Counted from the first letter of the stretch, positions 17,247 to 27,059 are shown. The stretch: DNA of 64,000 nt from CAZFER01 sp964517495 (GCA_964517495.1 CAZFER010000031.1:6892-70891); one strand, 5' to 3'. The notes: generated by a model not told the origin, from the sequence alone. Numbers and translations: made by a program.

Positions 17247-17987
17247 ATGGCGACCCTCGAAGCGTTGAATTTGCATAAAACCTATGGTTCCAAAACGGTG
17301 GTTTCCAGTGTTAGTTTGGAAATGTCCCGTAATGAAATTGTCGGGCTGTTGGGCCCGAATGGGGCTGGAAAGACCACTACATTTGGTATGATCATGGGGA
17401 TCGTCAAACCAGATGAAGGTAACATTTTAATCGATGGTGTGGATATCACTGAAAAGCCTTTATCTCAGCGTGCACGTCGAGGAGTTGGTTATTTGTCGCA
17501 GGAGCCTTCAATCTTCCGGAAATTGACGGTTCAGCAAAATATTATGGTAGTGCTGGAAAACATGCCCATGGCATCTGCTGAACGGTTGATGCGATGCAAC
17601 CAATTGCTTAAAGAAGCCGAATTGATTCACCTTAGCGAACAGAAAGCCGATACACTTTCTGGCGGTGAAAAACGCCGATTGGAAATCTGGCGTGCCTTGG
17701 CGGCGCGTCCCAGGATTTTATTGCTGGATGAACCTTTTTCTGGCGTTGATCCTATCGCCGTAGCTGAATTACAGGATATTATCCTCAAATTAAAAAAGCG
17801 GCGCATTGGAGTGTTGATTACTGATCACAGCGTGCGGGAAACACTCGAAGTCACTGATCGTGCCTACATTATGAACAAAGGCATTATCCTCACCCAGGGG
17901 AAAACCAGCGATTTGATTCACGATCAAGCCGTTCGCGAAGCCTATTTGGGTGATAAATTTTATTTCCGCGAAAATCCTGAAGAATAG
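17247..17987 (+). CDS. lptB: LPS export ABC transporter ATP-binding protein LptB
   Basis: This 246-residue cytoplasmic ATPase matches LptB. It has Walker A GPNGAGKTTT, Q-loop YLSQEPSIFRKLTVQQN, signature LSGGEKRRLEIWRAL and Walker B RILLLDEPFSGVDPIAV, followed by the H-loop ITDHSVRETL. The SQEPSIFRKLTV and DHSVRETL segments are LptB-specific within the branched-chain-like ABC group. LptB powers LPS transport from the inner to the outer membrane with LptF/LptG, which are not in this window. Its presence is good evidence for an LPS-bearing outer membrane. It is the third gene of a three-gene run that also makes a sugar nucleotide. Confidence 0.95.
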   Translation: MATLEALNLHKTYGSKTVVSSVSLEMSRNEIVGLLGPNGAGKTTTFGMIMGIVKPDEGNILIDGVDITEKPLSQRARRGVGYLSQEPSIFRKLTVQQNIMVVLENMPMASAERLMRCNQLLKEAELIHLSEQKADTLSGGEKRRLEIWRALAARPRILLLDEPFSGVDPIAVAELQDIILKLKKRRIGVLITDHSVRETLEVTDRAYIMNKGIILTQGKTSDLIHDQAVREAYLGDKFYFRENPEE

Positions 17988-18093
17988 TCATTTATTGACT
18001 CCTTCAATATAAATCTTTCCTAACCCCTGATTTTTTCTTCATTTTTCCTTATAGTTTTGTGAATGAATTTATTTCAAGAAAAGGGAGATAATA

Positions 18094-21000
18094 ATGATTC
18101 TAAGAATTATTGGATTTGTACTCATAACCATTGTTTTTCAAATATCGCCATTCATCTCAGCCAGTGCCCCTGGCAATGTTGATTTACCTCGATATCCATC
18201 CATCAGTCCTGATGGGGATGAAATCATATTTTCCTGGCGTGGTGATTTGTGGAAAGTGGCCGCATCGGGTGGGAAAGCCATTCACCTGACCAATCATCCT
18301 GAAGATGATTTACGTTCGACTTGGAGCCAGGATGGTGAATTTGTTGCTTTTAATTCCACACGAGATGGTCATTTGAACCTTTATATAATGAATCCGGATG
18401 GAACTCATATACGCCAGATCAGTGAGATTGACCGTGGGTGTGATTTGGTGGGATTTGGAACGGATAGCGATGGAGAATCCGTGTTGTCCTTCGCGGCCTC
18501 GCTGGAAGGGGATTTATATCGCTCACCACGGCCTTATATGATATCGACCAATGGTGGTGATATTCTACGCATCCACGACGCATTTGGAGATCATCCCGCC
18601 ATCAGCCCGAATGGGGAAAAGGTTTTATTTGCACGAGGAGGAGCCAGTTGGAACCGGCGGCATTACAAAGGGGCCGATTCTAGAGATATTTGGCTTTTTA
18701 ACCGCGAGGATGAATCCTTCAAACAACTGACAACATGGGAAGGAAACGATGGCAAAGCCAAATGGGGTGACGATCAAACAATCTATTTTCTATCTGACCG
18801 CCAATTGGAATGTGTGAATTTATATCGTTTGAACTTGAATGAAGATGATCCAACACCTGTTCGTCTAACCGGTTATCGGGATAAGGATATCCATGATTTT
18901 GATTTATCCGCCGATGGAAAAACCGCGGTATTTCTTGTGTGGGATACGCTCTATACCCTCAAATTGGATGCCTCACGTGAAGGGCCTATCCCCCTCACCA
19001 TCCAGGCCGCCGAAGACGATGAAGATAATTACGAGATCAAATCGATTGACCGGGAAGTAAGTGAAGCAACGCTTAGCCCGGATGGAAAGGTGATGGCGTA
19101 TATCGCGTATGGTGAGGTCTATGTACGATCCGTTGAAGACAAAAGCCCAACCCAACGCGTAACTCATTCACATGCTCATGAAAAGCATATCGCCTGGGCA
19201 CCGGATGGCCTGAAACTCTATTTCGTCAGTGACCGTGATGGAAGCGACTCCATTTACTCGGCAACCGTCGCCCTGACTCGAAGCGATGTGAAAGCGCAAT
19301 TTGATACTGAATTGCTATCAAGTGAAGAAAAAGAAAGTTCAGAAGAAGAAAAACCAAAAGATGGAGAAGAGTCTGCTGAAGATGAGGAAGATGAAATAGA
19401 AGAGGGTGATAAGAAAAAAGAAGACGAAGAAAAAGAGGGGGATAAGAAGAAAGAGAAAGAATTACCAAAAGATCTCGATCCTGCACGTTGGCAGGACGCT
19501 ATCCAGTTTGGTATCCAACCGGTTGTTGTCGAGAAGACCAATGATCGCGAAATTCGTTTTTCATTGGATGGAAAATACTTATCTTTCCGCCGTGGACGCG
19601 GGGATTTAATGCTGCTCAATCTTGATACCCAGGAAGTGCGAAAATTAGTGAGTGGTTGGGATACGAGCATCGATTGGCGGTGGAGTCCGGATAGCAGCAT
19701 GATTGCCTATCATCAAAACGATATCAATTTCAATACCGACATATGGATCATTCCCGTGGAGCGAGAAGGCCAAGCGGTTAACATCAGTCAGCATCCTAAT
19801 AATGATTATGGCCCACGCTGGTCAGCGGATGGTAAAATCTTGAGTTTCATTTCTGAGCGGATTAACAATGAATTTGATGTTTGGATGGTTTATTTGGATA
19901 AAACCTTGGAAACCTTAACACCAAAGGAACTGGATGAATATTACAAAAAAGCAGCGGAACAAGCCAAAAAACGCAAACCATTAAAGATCGAACAACCGAA
20001 GAGTGATGATGAAGAAGATAAAGAAATCAAAGATGAGAGCAAGGAGGACAAAACAAGTACCTTTGAGAAACTCGATCTGGAGGATGCCTTTTTAAGATTG
20101 AAACGGATTACCCGGTTGGAAGGCGGCGAGTATAACAATGAAATGACACCAGCAGGTGACCGTCTTATCTTTACCGGTCAATCAGGTGAAAGTGGTTTGT
20201 ATGCCATTAAATGGGATGGATCAGATTTAAAGCGACTTACCAATCCTGTTTCCGTTCAACATTTAACCTTGTCCGGCGATAAGATTGTCTTTCTTGATAA
20301 TCAGCAGGGAGGAACCATTGATGTAAGTAGTGGAAAACGAGAAACAATCAGTATCGATGATGAAATCCACATCGATTTACAAAAACAGAACCGCCAAAAA
20401 TTTCTTGAAGCAGCGCGTATTTTAGGCGAACGCTATTATCATCCCACCATGAATGGCGTCGATTGGGAGGCACTCACTCAGCGCTATTTAACCTTGGCGG
20501 AACAAACTCGTACAGCGAATGAATTCAACTATGTCGCCAATCGGCTGTTGGGTGAATTAAACGGTTCGCACCTTGGCATCTATGCACGGGGTAGGGGAAA
20601 TCCAAACGCCCAATCCATGGGACGCTTGGGGACCGAACATAAAAGAGTGGAAAATGGTTTTAAAGTAACGGATATCGTTCCCGAAAGCCCCGCTGCGGTT
20701 GGACCGATGGCTCTCCAAAAGGGCGATGTCATTACAGCGATTGATTCAAAATCATTTGGTTCCGCCGACACTATTGAATCCATGCTGGAAGGGAAAATTG
20801 GTAAGGAAGTCTTGTTAACCATTCAGCGAACCAATGAAAAAGATGAACCAAAAACTATACAGGTTTTGATTACCCCGATCAGCTGGGGAAATGAAAGCAA
20901 CTTGAAATACAAAGCATGGCGTTTGAATAAGGCGAAATTGGTGGATGAATGGTCGGATGGCGCTTTAGGTTATATTCATATCCGAGCGATGAATCAATCA

Positions 21001-21534
21001 TCACTGGATGTTTATGAACGTGATCTCTACGCAGCCGCGCATGGTAAAAAAGGTCTAATTATCGATGTGCGAAACAACGGGGGTGGATGGACAACCGACC
21101 GGGTATTGGCTTCCATTATGGCGGAACGCCATGCCTACACCATTCCTCGCGGCGCTGATCCTGATATCAAAACCGGTTACCCGCAGGATCGTTTGTTTAT
21201 CCAACGCTATACGCTACCCATCAATATGTTGTGCAATGAAAAGAGCTTTTCCAATGCGGAAATCGTATCCCATGCGTTTAAAACACTTGAACGGGGCACT
21301 TTGGTGGGACAGGAAACCAATGGATCAGTAATCAGTACTGGTGGCACCTCACTCATTGATGGAACGTATATGCGCTTACCGTTCCGTGGTTGGTATGTGC
21401 TGGATGATACGGACATGGAAGAACAGGGCGCTATACCTCATCTCATCGTACCTCAGACACCAGAAGCGGAATCACTGAATAAAGATGAACAATTGAAAGC
21501 GGCGATTGATGATCTTTTAAAGCGAATTGACTAA
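18094..21534 (+). CDS. Tricorn-like S41 protease, secreted
   Basis: This 1146-residue protein has a signal peptide (about residues 1-25). N-terminal beta-propeller PD40/WD40-like repeats come first (YPSISPDGDEIIFSWRGDLW, then further SPDG/SADG repeats). A very acidic-basic insertion follows at about 408-463, then a second propeller, a tricorn C1 region, a PDZ domain (about 855-935) and a C-terminal S41 protease core. Catalytic residues can be placed: H826 in NGSHLG, and S1053 in KSFSNAE, which aligns with the tricorn GSDGD serine. Tricorn-like proteases cut oligopeptides into small pieces; this one would act in the periplasm or outside. AAGGGAGAT precedes the ATG. A charged linker of this kind is common in bacterial homologues. 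Confidence 0.93.
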   Translation: MILRIIGFVLITIVFQISPFISASAPGNVDLPRYPSISPDGDEIIFSWRGDLWKVAASGGKAIHLTNHPEDDLRSTWSQDGEFVAFNSTRDGHLNLYIMNPDGTHIRQISEIDRGCDLVGFGTDSDGESVLSFAASLEGDLYRSPRPYMISTNGGDILRIHDAFGDHPAISPNGEKVLFARGGASWNRRHYKGADSRDIWLFNREDESFKQLTTWEGNDGKAKWGDDQTIYFLSDRQLECVNLYRLNLNEDDPTPVRLTGYRDKDIHDFDLSADGKTAVFLVWDTLYTLKLDASREGPIPLTIQAAEDDEDNYEIKSIDREVSEATLSPDGKVMAYIAYGEVYVRSVEDKSPTQRVTHSHAHEKHIAWAPDGLKLYFVSDRDGSDSIYSATVALTRSDVKAQFDTELLSSEEKESSEEEKPKDGEESAEDEEDEIEEGDKKKEDEEKEGDKKKEKELPKDLDPARWQDAIQFGIQPVVVEKTNDREIRFSLDGKYLSFRRGRGDLMLLNLDTQEVRKLVSGWDTSIDWRWSPDSSMIAYHQNDINFNTDIWIIPVEREGQAVNISQHPNNDYGPRWSADGKILSFISERINNEFDVWMVYLDKTLETLTPKELDEYYKKAAEQAKKRKPLKIEQPKSDDEEDKEIKDESKEDKTSTFEKLDLEDAFLRLKRITRLEGGEYNNEMTPAGDRLIFTGQSGESGLYAIKWDGSDLKRLTNPVSVQHLTLSGDKIVFLDNQQGGTIDVSSGKRETISIDDEIHIDLQKQNRQKFLEAARILGERYYHPTMNGVDWEALTQRYLTLAEQTRTANEFNYVANRLLGELNGSHLGIYARGRGNPNAQSMGRLGTEHKRVENGFKVTDIVPESPAAVGPMALQKGDVITAIDSKSFGSADTIESMLEGKIGKEVLLTIQRTNEKDEPKTIQVLITPISWGNESNLKYKAWRLNKAKLVDEWSDGALGYIHIRAMNQSSLDVYERDLYAAAHGKKGLIIDVRNNGGGWTTDRVLASIMAERHAYTIPRGADPDIKTGYPQDRLFIQRYTLPINMLCNEKSFSNAEIVSHAFKTLERGTLVGQETNGSVISTGGTSLIDGTYMRLPFRGWYVLDDTDMEEQGAIPHLIVPQTPEAESLNKDEQLKAAIDDLLKRID

Positions 21535-21566
21535 TATATACCATTACTATTGGAGGATATTCAAAA

Positions 21567-22556
21567 ATGAAAATCAATAAAACCACAATGACATTGAGTT
21601 TAAGTCTCATTCTATGTTTAGGAATGACGGTAAATGCAAACGATAAACAAGAACCTATTCGCTTGGGTATGGTGGGATTGGATACGTCCCATGTAATCAG
21701 TTATACTCGCATTTTGAATGATTCCAACCATAAGGATCATGTACCCGGCACCAAAGTGGTTGTGGGATATAAAGGTGGAAGTCCCGACATTCCATCAAGC
21801 GCCAACCGGGTGGATAAGTTCACTCAACAGTTACAAGATGATTTCGGGGTTGAAATTGTTGATTCAGTGGCTGAATTATGCAAAAAAGTTGACGGCGTAT
21901 TAATCGAAAGCGTCGATGGGCGGCCTCATCTCGAATATGCCAAAATAGTCATTGATGCTGGATTGCCATTTTTTATAGACAAACCCATTGCTGGGAGTTT
22001 TGAGGATGTTTTAAAGATCGCTCAACGAGCAAAAGAGGCAGGGGTGCCCTGGTTTGGTGGCTCCAGCTTGCGTTGGTGGGATGGTTTTCAAGAGGCCATC
22101 GATCCCGATAATGTGGGCGAGGTATTAGGGTGTGATAGTTTTTCACCCTGTTCTTATGAGCCTCATCATCCTGATTTATTCTGGTATGGCGTCCACGGGA
22201 TAAATCCATTGTTCGGCGCAATGGGTAAAGGTTGCAAATCGGTTACCCGCGTGCAGACGGATGATTTTGACCTGGTGGTTGGTGTTTGGGATGACGGACG
22301 AATTGGCACCTTTAGGGGAACGCGCAAAGGCCCCCATCATTATGGTGCACGCATTCATGGTTCAAAAAAGACCGTCTCCGTTTCCGGCCATAGTTATGCT
22401 GGATTGATTAAGCAATTGGTGAAATTTTTCAAAACCAAACAATCTCCCATGGATCCTGAAGAAATCGTGGAAATGTACGCCTTTATGCAAGCTGCCGATG
22501 AAAGCAAACGCCTGGGAGGCAAAACCGTTCCCCTCCCCAAATTCAGTTTGGAATGA
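21567..22556 (+). CDS. Secreted Gfo/Idh/MocA-like oxidoreductase with atypical nucleotide loop
   Basis: This 329-residue protein has a Sec signal peptide (TMTLSLSLILCLGMTVNA), unlike the Tat signals of the other family members here. Where the Rossmann loop GxGxxG is expected it reads GMVGLDTSHV, lacking the second and third glycines. The lysine motif is DKP (FFIDKPIAG) instead of EKP. The overall layout and the 'LLFWYGVHGINPLF'-like histidine region still fit the Gfo/Idh/MocA fold. Export unfolded through Sec and a changed loop together raise doubt that it binds NAD(P) as usual. It lies 32 bases after the tricorn gene and may be co-transcribed. GGAGGATA precedes the ATG. Confidence 0.82.
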   Translation: MKINKTTMTLSLSLILCLGMTVNANDKQEPIRLGMVGLDTSHVISYTRILNDSNHKDHVPGTKVVVGYKGGSPDIPSSANRVDKFTQQLQDDFGVEIVDSVAELCKKVDGVLIESVDGRPHLEYAKIVIDAGLPFFIDKPIAGSFEDVLKIAQRAKEAGVPWFGGSSLRWWDGFQEAIDPDNVGEVLGCDSFSPCSYEPHHPDLFWYGVHGINPLFGAMGKGCKSVTRVQTDDFDLVVGVWDDGRIGTFRGTRKGPHHYGARIHGSKKTVSVSGHSYAGLIKQLVKFFKTKQSPMDPEEIVEMYAFMQAADESKRLGGKTVPLPKFSLE

Positions 22557-22576
22557 GTTTAAATATAAGTTCTATT

Positions 22577-22800
22577 CCCCTCCCAAGATTGGGAGGGGTA
22601 AGGGGAGGGTTGAAGAATAGCGACACTAATGAAGTAATTCGTAAGTTGGGAGGTATAGCCAATCAACCCCCTCTGTATCTCCCCCAATCTTGGGGGAGAA
22701 GTGGATAGCCAATAACGAAGGGGAATTCCAAGAGGGTTTAGAATCGCTAAAATGGTATAGCAACCATTCTCCTCTCAAGCCTGGGAGGGGTTAGAGGAGG
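22577..22800. repeat. Cluster of three palindromic CTCCC...GGGAG repeats
   Basis: This intergenic stretch between convergent genes holds three related palindromes. They are CCCCTCCCAAGATTGGGAGG (22577-22596, continuing GG), CTCCCCCAATCTTGGGGGAG (22679-22698) and CTCCTCTCAAGCCTGGGAGG (22769-22788). Each is followed by a G-rich AGGGG/GGAGGG tail and partly by a TGAAG or GTGGATAGCC flank. Further single copies occur at 36079 and 37096. They look like a dispersed family of intergenic repeats. They could also act as bidirectional terminators or mRNA-end stabilisers. Confidence 0.85.
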
Positions 22801-22848
22801 GTTGAAGGATTCGCACACAATTATTTCATTGGGCGAGGAATAGATACC

Positions 22849-23241
22849 CTAAAGGTTTTTGGTGATTTCATCATGAATACGCTCAGAGAGAACCTTATCA
22901 CCTAAAAGCCCAACACGAATTCGCAATTCGCTTGAAATGCGCGAAAGGCTTTTCATATTAATGTAAATATCTTTGTCATTGGAACCCGTCGCCTTGATGC
23001 GTGCTGTCAAGGCGTCTTTGTCTTTATTGGTGACGTTCAATTCAAGTGAATCCATCGCCTGAAGCGAGGCTTTCCACAAACGGTCAAGCGAGGCTTTTTC
23101 AGTAGTGCGCAGTTCTCCATTAATGTAGGCATACGTGCCTGCACCTGCTGCGGCTCCGCCTGCAAGGATGGCTCCCGCACAACCTGTAAGGTTAAGGGTG
23201 AATATGAATAAACCTATCATATATACGAACGTGTTACGCAT
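22849..23241 (-). CDS. DUF3568 family lipoprotein
   Basis: This 130-residue protein has a lipoprotein signal ending in LTGCAG, so the mature protein should start at the lipobox cysteine. A glycine/alanine-rich stretch (AILAGGAAAGAGTYAYINGE) follows. The rest matches DUF3568: LRTTEKASLDRLWKASLQAM, then KDALTARIKATGSNDKDIYI. Its function is unknown; it is a small envelope protein of Gram-negative bacteria. AAAGGATAA precedes the ATG. It is convergent with the preceding oxidoreductase gene and divergent from the carbohydrate kinase gene. Confidence 0.88.
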   Translation of the reverse strand: MRNTFVYMIGLFIFTLNLTGCAGAILAGGAAAGAGTYAYINGELRTTEKASLDRLWKASLQAMDSLELNVTNKDKDALTARIKATGSNDKDIYINMKSLSRISSELRIRVGLLGDKVLSERIHDEITKNL

Positions 23242-23409
23242 GGTTATTATCCTTTTTATTCAATCATTTCTATTGGGTTTTCAAATATTAACCTGTGAGA
23301 TTATACTGCATAATCATTATTCTAAAGAATGATATGGTAGAGCTGGTTTAAAGAGACTCTCTTAAAACCAGTTCTAGACATTTAACGAATTGAATGTGGA
23401 AAAACAACG

Positions 23410-24900
23410 ATGGTTGAATATCAAGAACCTTATGTGTTATCGATTGATGTAGGCACCTCCTCTGTACGCAGCAAAGTCTACGATGGGAATGGCAATGATG
23501 TAAAAGGAATCGGCGATCAGATTGGCTATAGCATGACCCACACCGCTGAGGGTGGTGATTACATTGAAGCCGATCAACTTCTGGAGATGATTTTTCAGGT
23601 AATTGATAAGGCCGAAGCGGATGCGAAGAAAGCAAACTGTCCAATCTCAGGAGTGGGATGCTGCACCTTTTGGCACAACGTGATGGGCATTGATGGAGAG
23701 GGAAAACCTTGTACACCCCTTTTAAGTTGGAGTGATACGCGGCCTGAACGTCTCCTGCCAAAATTATGCAGCGAATTGGATCCTACTGACTACACGCTAC
23801 GCACCGGATGCCCCATGCATTCCAGTTATCTGCCAGCCAAAATCACCTGGATGAAGTGGGCGATGCCCGAAATATTTGGCCGGGTACGTTATTGGATGTC
23901 CATCGGAGAATATCTCTATTATCGATTGTTTGGTGAACGGCGATGTTCCTATTCCATGGCATCCGGTTCGGGACTACTTAACTCAGCAGCCTGTGAATGG
24001 GATGAAAAAACCATCAAGGCTATTCCAACATTAGAGGAACACTTATCGATTCTATGTGATGCCAATGAACGCTTTGTTGATTTAAGAAATGAATTTAAAA
24101 ACAGATGGCCTGGGCTTAACGATGCAGTTTGGTTCCCCGCTTTGGGCGATGGCGCATGCAGCAATTTAGGGTGTGGCTGCTCCTCACCAGACCGTTTTGG
24201 TTTGATGGTAGGAACCTCTGGGGCCATGCGCGTTATTTGGCGGGGAACGTATCGTGAGCCGCCAGTTGGTTTGTGGTGTTACCGTATTGACAGTACGAGG
24301 CCCATACAGGGTGGAGCACTCAGTAATGGTGGTAATCTCTATGAGTGGATGAAAAACACACTGAAATTTAAGGCCGATAAGATATTAGACAAGGAACTTA
24401 TGGAAAAAAAAGCGGATGGTCATGGATTGACGATTCTACCTTTTTTGGCAGGCCAACGCAGCCCAAGGTGGAATCCGAACAGCCGGGCAACCATTCATGG
24501 ATTACGTCTATCAACCCAACCCATTGATATTGTGCAGGCAGGTTTGGAAGCGATTGCCTTTCGCTTTAAAATGATCCATGACCTTTTATTGCCTCATTTT
24601 CACCAGGATCATATCATGGTGGCAACGGGCGGCGGACTTTTAAACTCACATGCCTGGATTCAAATCATGGCCGATGTGATGGGGCGTTCAGTACAAATTT
24701 CAAAGGTTAGCCAGGCGTCATGCCGGGGGGCAGCGTTGATGGCATTGGAATCGCTAGGAACAATTGATGATATTGGGAAAGTTGAACCCCATTTTGGTGA
24801 CTTGTATGAACCACGCAAGGATGCGCATTTCCTTTATCAAACCGCTTTAAAACGTCATGTGGATTACGAAATGCATATGCAATCCATTTCGTTGGAATAA
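23410..24900 (+). CDS. FGGY-family carbohydrate kinase, probable gluconokinase
   Basis: This 496-residue protein has the FGGY N-terminal phosphate loop DVGTSSVRSKVYD (about residues 13-25) and LSWSDTRPERLLP, which carries the aspartate used for catalysis in this family. The C-terminal domain has VGTSGAMRVIWRG and VATGGGLLNSHAWIQIMADV, where GGG binds ATP. The downstream gene, 38 bases away on the same strand, is 6-phosphogluconate dehydrogenase, so gluconate is the most likely substrate. The product would then be 6-phosphogluconate feeding the pentose phosphate pathway. This specificity is inferred from context; FGGY kinases act on many sugars. The ribosome-binding site is weak. Confidence 0.85.
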   Translation: MVEYQEPYVLSIDVGTSSVRSKVYDGNGNDVKGIGDQIGYSMTHTAEGGDYIEADQLLEMIFQVIDKAEADAKKANCPISGVGCCTFWHNVMGIDGEGKPCTPLLSWSDTRPERLLPKLCSELDPTDYTLRTGCPMHSSYLPAKITWMKWAMPEIFGRVRYWMSIGEYLYYRLFGERRCSYSMASGSGLLNSAACEWDEKTIKAIPTLEEHLSILCDANERFVDLRNEFKNRWPGLNDAVWFPALGDGACSNLGCGCSSPDRFGLMVGTSGAMRVIWRGTYREPPVGLWCYRIDSTRPIQGGALSNGGNLYEWMKNTLKFKADKILDKELMEKKADGHGLTILPFLAGQRSPRWNPNSRATIHGLRLSTQPIDIVQAGLEAIAFRFKMIHDLLLPHFHQDHIMVATGGGLLNSHAWIQIMADVMGRSVQISKVSQASCRGAALMALESLGTIDDIGKVEPHFGDLYEPRKDAHFLYQTALKRHVDYEMHMQSISLE

Positions 24901-24938
24901 TACAATAAAAAATTTAATATAAAAAAGGAGAGCAAGGC

Positions 24939-26348
24939 ATGAGTCAGCAGTTTGGAGTGATTGGATTGGCGGTGATGGGTGAAAACATCGCGCTAAACAT
25001 TGAACGGAATGGATTTCCAGTTTCGGTTTATAACCGTACTATGGCGAAAACCAAAGCATTTATAGAAGGCAGAGCCTTTGGATTGAATTTTGTCGGTGCT
25101 TATACTCTGGAAGAATTTGTAAAGTCGCTTGGACGCCCCCGGAAAATATTGATCATGGTCAAAGCGGGACCTGCCGTGGATGCTGTTATAGATGAAATTA
25201 CTCCTTTATTGGACGATGGCGATATTTTGATTGATGGCGGCAACTCCTACTATATCGATACGGAACGGCGTATCAAGCGGTTCGAGGGAACAAGCATTCG
25301 TTATTTAGGCATGGGCATCAGCGGTGGTGAAGAAGGTGCCTTGTGGGGACCAAGCATTATGCCCGGCGGCGATCGTGAAGCCTATGAGGCATTGGAGCCA
25401 ATACTGAAGAAAATCAGTGCCCAAACCGATACCGGTCCCTGTGTGGATTATATGGGTGCCAGAAGCGCCGGGCATTTTGTTAAAATGTGTCACAACGGGA
25501 TTGAATATGGTGATATGCAATTAATCGCTGAATCCTATGATCTCCTGCGTAATGTTTTAAAACTCCCGCCCTCAGAAATAGGAACCATTTTCAACCGGTG
25601 GAACGATGGTGAACTGCAATCGTTTTTAATTGAGATTACCTCAAAGATCGTAAATTTCCCTGATGACCAGGGCAGCGATGATGTGTTGATCGATCGTATC
25701 CTAGACAGCGCCGGCCAAAAGGGAACTGGAAGATGGACTTCACAAACTGCCATTGAGTTAGGTGTCCCGGTGCCTACAATTACCGCCTCCGTTGATGCAC
25801 GAATGCTCTCATCCATTAAAGAGGAACGCGTCAAAGCTTCAAACGTTTATGCGGAACCTCACATCCCCGGGATTCAGGACAAATCGCAAGCGGTTGAGCA
25901 TATCCGCGCCGCTTTATATGCCTCAAAGATTTGTTCCTATGCGCAGGGATTTGCCATGCTTCGCGCTGCATCAGACGAGTTTGATTATGGCTTAAACTAT
26001 GGTGACATTGCCCGTATTTGGAAGGGTGGCTGTATTATCCGAGCGGTCTTTTTGGATTGGATACGGGAAGCGTTTGATAAAGAGCCTGGATTAACCAACC
26101 TGTTAATGGCTCCCTCATTTAAAGAAGATATCACCAGGCGTGTTGACAGTTGGCGCTGGACTGTAGCGACTGCCATAAACAGCGGTATTGCTATTCCCGC
26201 AATGAGTGCTTCGTTAGCCTATTTTGACAGTTACCGACGTGAACGCCTACCCGCAAATCTTATTCAAGGCCAGCGTGATTTATTCGGTGCCCATACCTAT
26301 CAGCGCATCGATAAAGAGGGTGTTTTCCACACGCAATGGACCTCATGA
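24939..26348 (+). CDS. gnd: 6-phosphogluconate dehydrogenase, decarboxylating
   Basis: This 469-residue enzyme converts 6-phosphogluconate to ribulose 5-phosphate and CO2 with NADP. It shows the full-length family pattern: GLAVMGENIALNIERNG (Rossmann loop) and YNRTMAKT at the N-terminus, then GGNSYYIDTERR and GMGISGGEEGALWGPSIMPGG. GHFVKMCHNGIEYGDMQLIAE follows, with the catalytic Lys in HFVKM and the NGIEYG loop. The C-terminal helix region and substrate tail (YFDSYRRERLPANLIQGQRD and FGAHTYQR) are intact. It is the long form typical of NADP-linked Gnd. AAAAAGGAGA precedes the ATG. Gluconokinase lies just upstream. Confidence 0.96.
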   Translation: MSQQFGVIGLAVMGENIALNIERNGFPVSVYNRTMAKTKAFIEGRAFGLNFVGAYTLEEFVKSLGRPRKILIMVKAGPAVDAVIDEITPLLDDGDILIDGGNSYYIDTERRIKRFEGTSIRYLGMGISGGEEGALWGPSIMPGGDREAYEALEPILKKISAQTDTGPCVDYMGARSAGHFVKMCHNGIEYGDMQLIAESYDLLRNVLKLPPSEIGTIFNRWNDGELQSFLIEITSKIVNFPDDQGSDDVLIDRILDSAGQKGTGRWTSQTAIELGVPVPTITASVDARMLSSIKEERVKASNVYAEPHIPGIQDKSQAVEHIRAALYASKICSYAQGFAMLRAASDEFDYGLNYGDIARIWKGGCIIRAVFLDWIREAFDKEPGLTNLLMAPSFKEDITRRVDSWRWTVATAINSGIAIPAMSASLAYFDSYRRERLPANLIQGQRDLFGAHTYQRIDKEGVFHTQWTS

Positions 26349-26389
26349 ACTCCTGTATTCGTAGATCCACCAATGCGCACAAAAAAACC

Positions 26390-26446
26390 GGGGTTGACAC
26401 ATAGGTCAACCCCTACTTTTGTAGGGGCGAACCTATGTGTTCGCCC
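26390..26446. repeat. Nested inverted repeats downstream of gnd
   Basis: Two hairpins sit side by side: GGGGTTGAC (26390-26398) with GTCAACCCC (26405-26413), and GGGCGAAC with GTTCGCCC (26425-26446). The halves also pair across the centre, ACACATAGGT...ACCCCTAC with GTAGGGGC...ACCTATGTGT, giving a long imperfect inverted repeat. The element lies between convergent genes. Similar GTAGGGGCGA..TTCGCCC elements are, to my memory, widespread as dispersed repeats in environmental bacterial genomes. It may also help end transcription. Confidence 0.75.
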
Positions 26447-26507
26447 AATGTTTTCGCCCGGTGTTGTGGTGCAGTAATCCCAGCTATTGTTTGGTCTCGT
26501 ATCGCCT

Positions 26508-27059
26508 TCAAATAAAAATATCTTTTACAGAAATTGACCATCCTGGAACAATATCTCCCCCATCCAACGTATCGTTTTCAGTAAGTTTAACGATATCGGC
26601 TAAAGAACGAAATACGGTCACGATGTGTTTGTCTGGATTAACCACAACTACCATTCTGGTTCCAGCTAGAAGCCAATCCGATACTTTAGTTTCAACATGT
26701 GTATAGGGATCATTCGGAGAAATAACCTCGACTGCCAAATCAGGCGCTCCTGGCCAATAGCCTTTGTTGTCAACAACCTTTTGTACACGTTCACGATTGA
26801 TAAAGGCAATATCTGGTGCACGTACCGTATCGGGATTAGATGAAAGTTTAAATCCAGTCTCAGCCGCATAAACCGTGCCTAAGTTATGTTTCCTGACATA
26901 CTGATCGAGGGGTGTGGTAATGTTGATAATAATTCTTCCATGTTGATGGCCAGCCGGTACCATTCTTATGAGTTCTCCATTAATCAGTTCATATCGGAAA
27001 CCATCGTCCGGCATTCGAAGAAGTTCATCCGCTGTTACTGCTTGTGTTTTTGTTGTCAT
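26508..27059 (-). CDS. Uma2 family protein (DUF820, PD-(D/E)xK nuclease fold)
   Basis: This 183-residue protein starts MTTKTQAVTADELLRMPDDG, then FRYELINGELIRMVPAGHQHG, which is the Uma2/DUF820 opening. Nuclease-fold motifs follow: VRAPDIAFI, then APDLAVEVISPNDPYTHVETK, where the Asp, Glu and Lys of PD-(D/E)xK can be seen. I chose the ATG at 27059 because GGGTGAT precedes it; the frame is open further to 27131. Uma2 proteins are very numerous in cyanobacteria, planctomycetes and candidate phyla and are suspected endonucleases, but no biological role is established. The gene stands alone. Confidence 0.9.
   Translation of the reverse strand: MTTKTQAVTADELLRMPDDGFRYELINGELIRMVPAGHQHGRIIINITTPLDQYVRKHNLGTVYAAETGFKLSSNPDTVRAPDIAFINRERVQKVVDNKGYWPGAPDLAVEVISPNDPYTHVETKVSDWLLAGTRMVVVVNPDKHIVTVFRSLADIVKLTENDTLDGGDIVPGWSISVKDIFI

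Noticed and set aside
19226..19700. Long minus-strand frames rich in Ser and Leu across 19226-19700
   Set aside because: They are the mirror image of the acidic insertion of the tricorn protease gene and carry no recognisable domain or ribosome-binding site.
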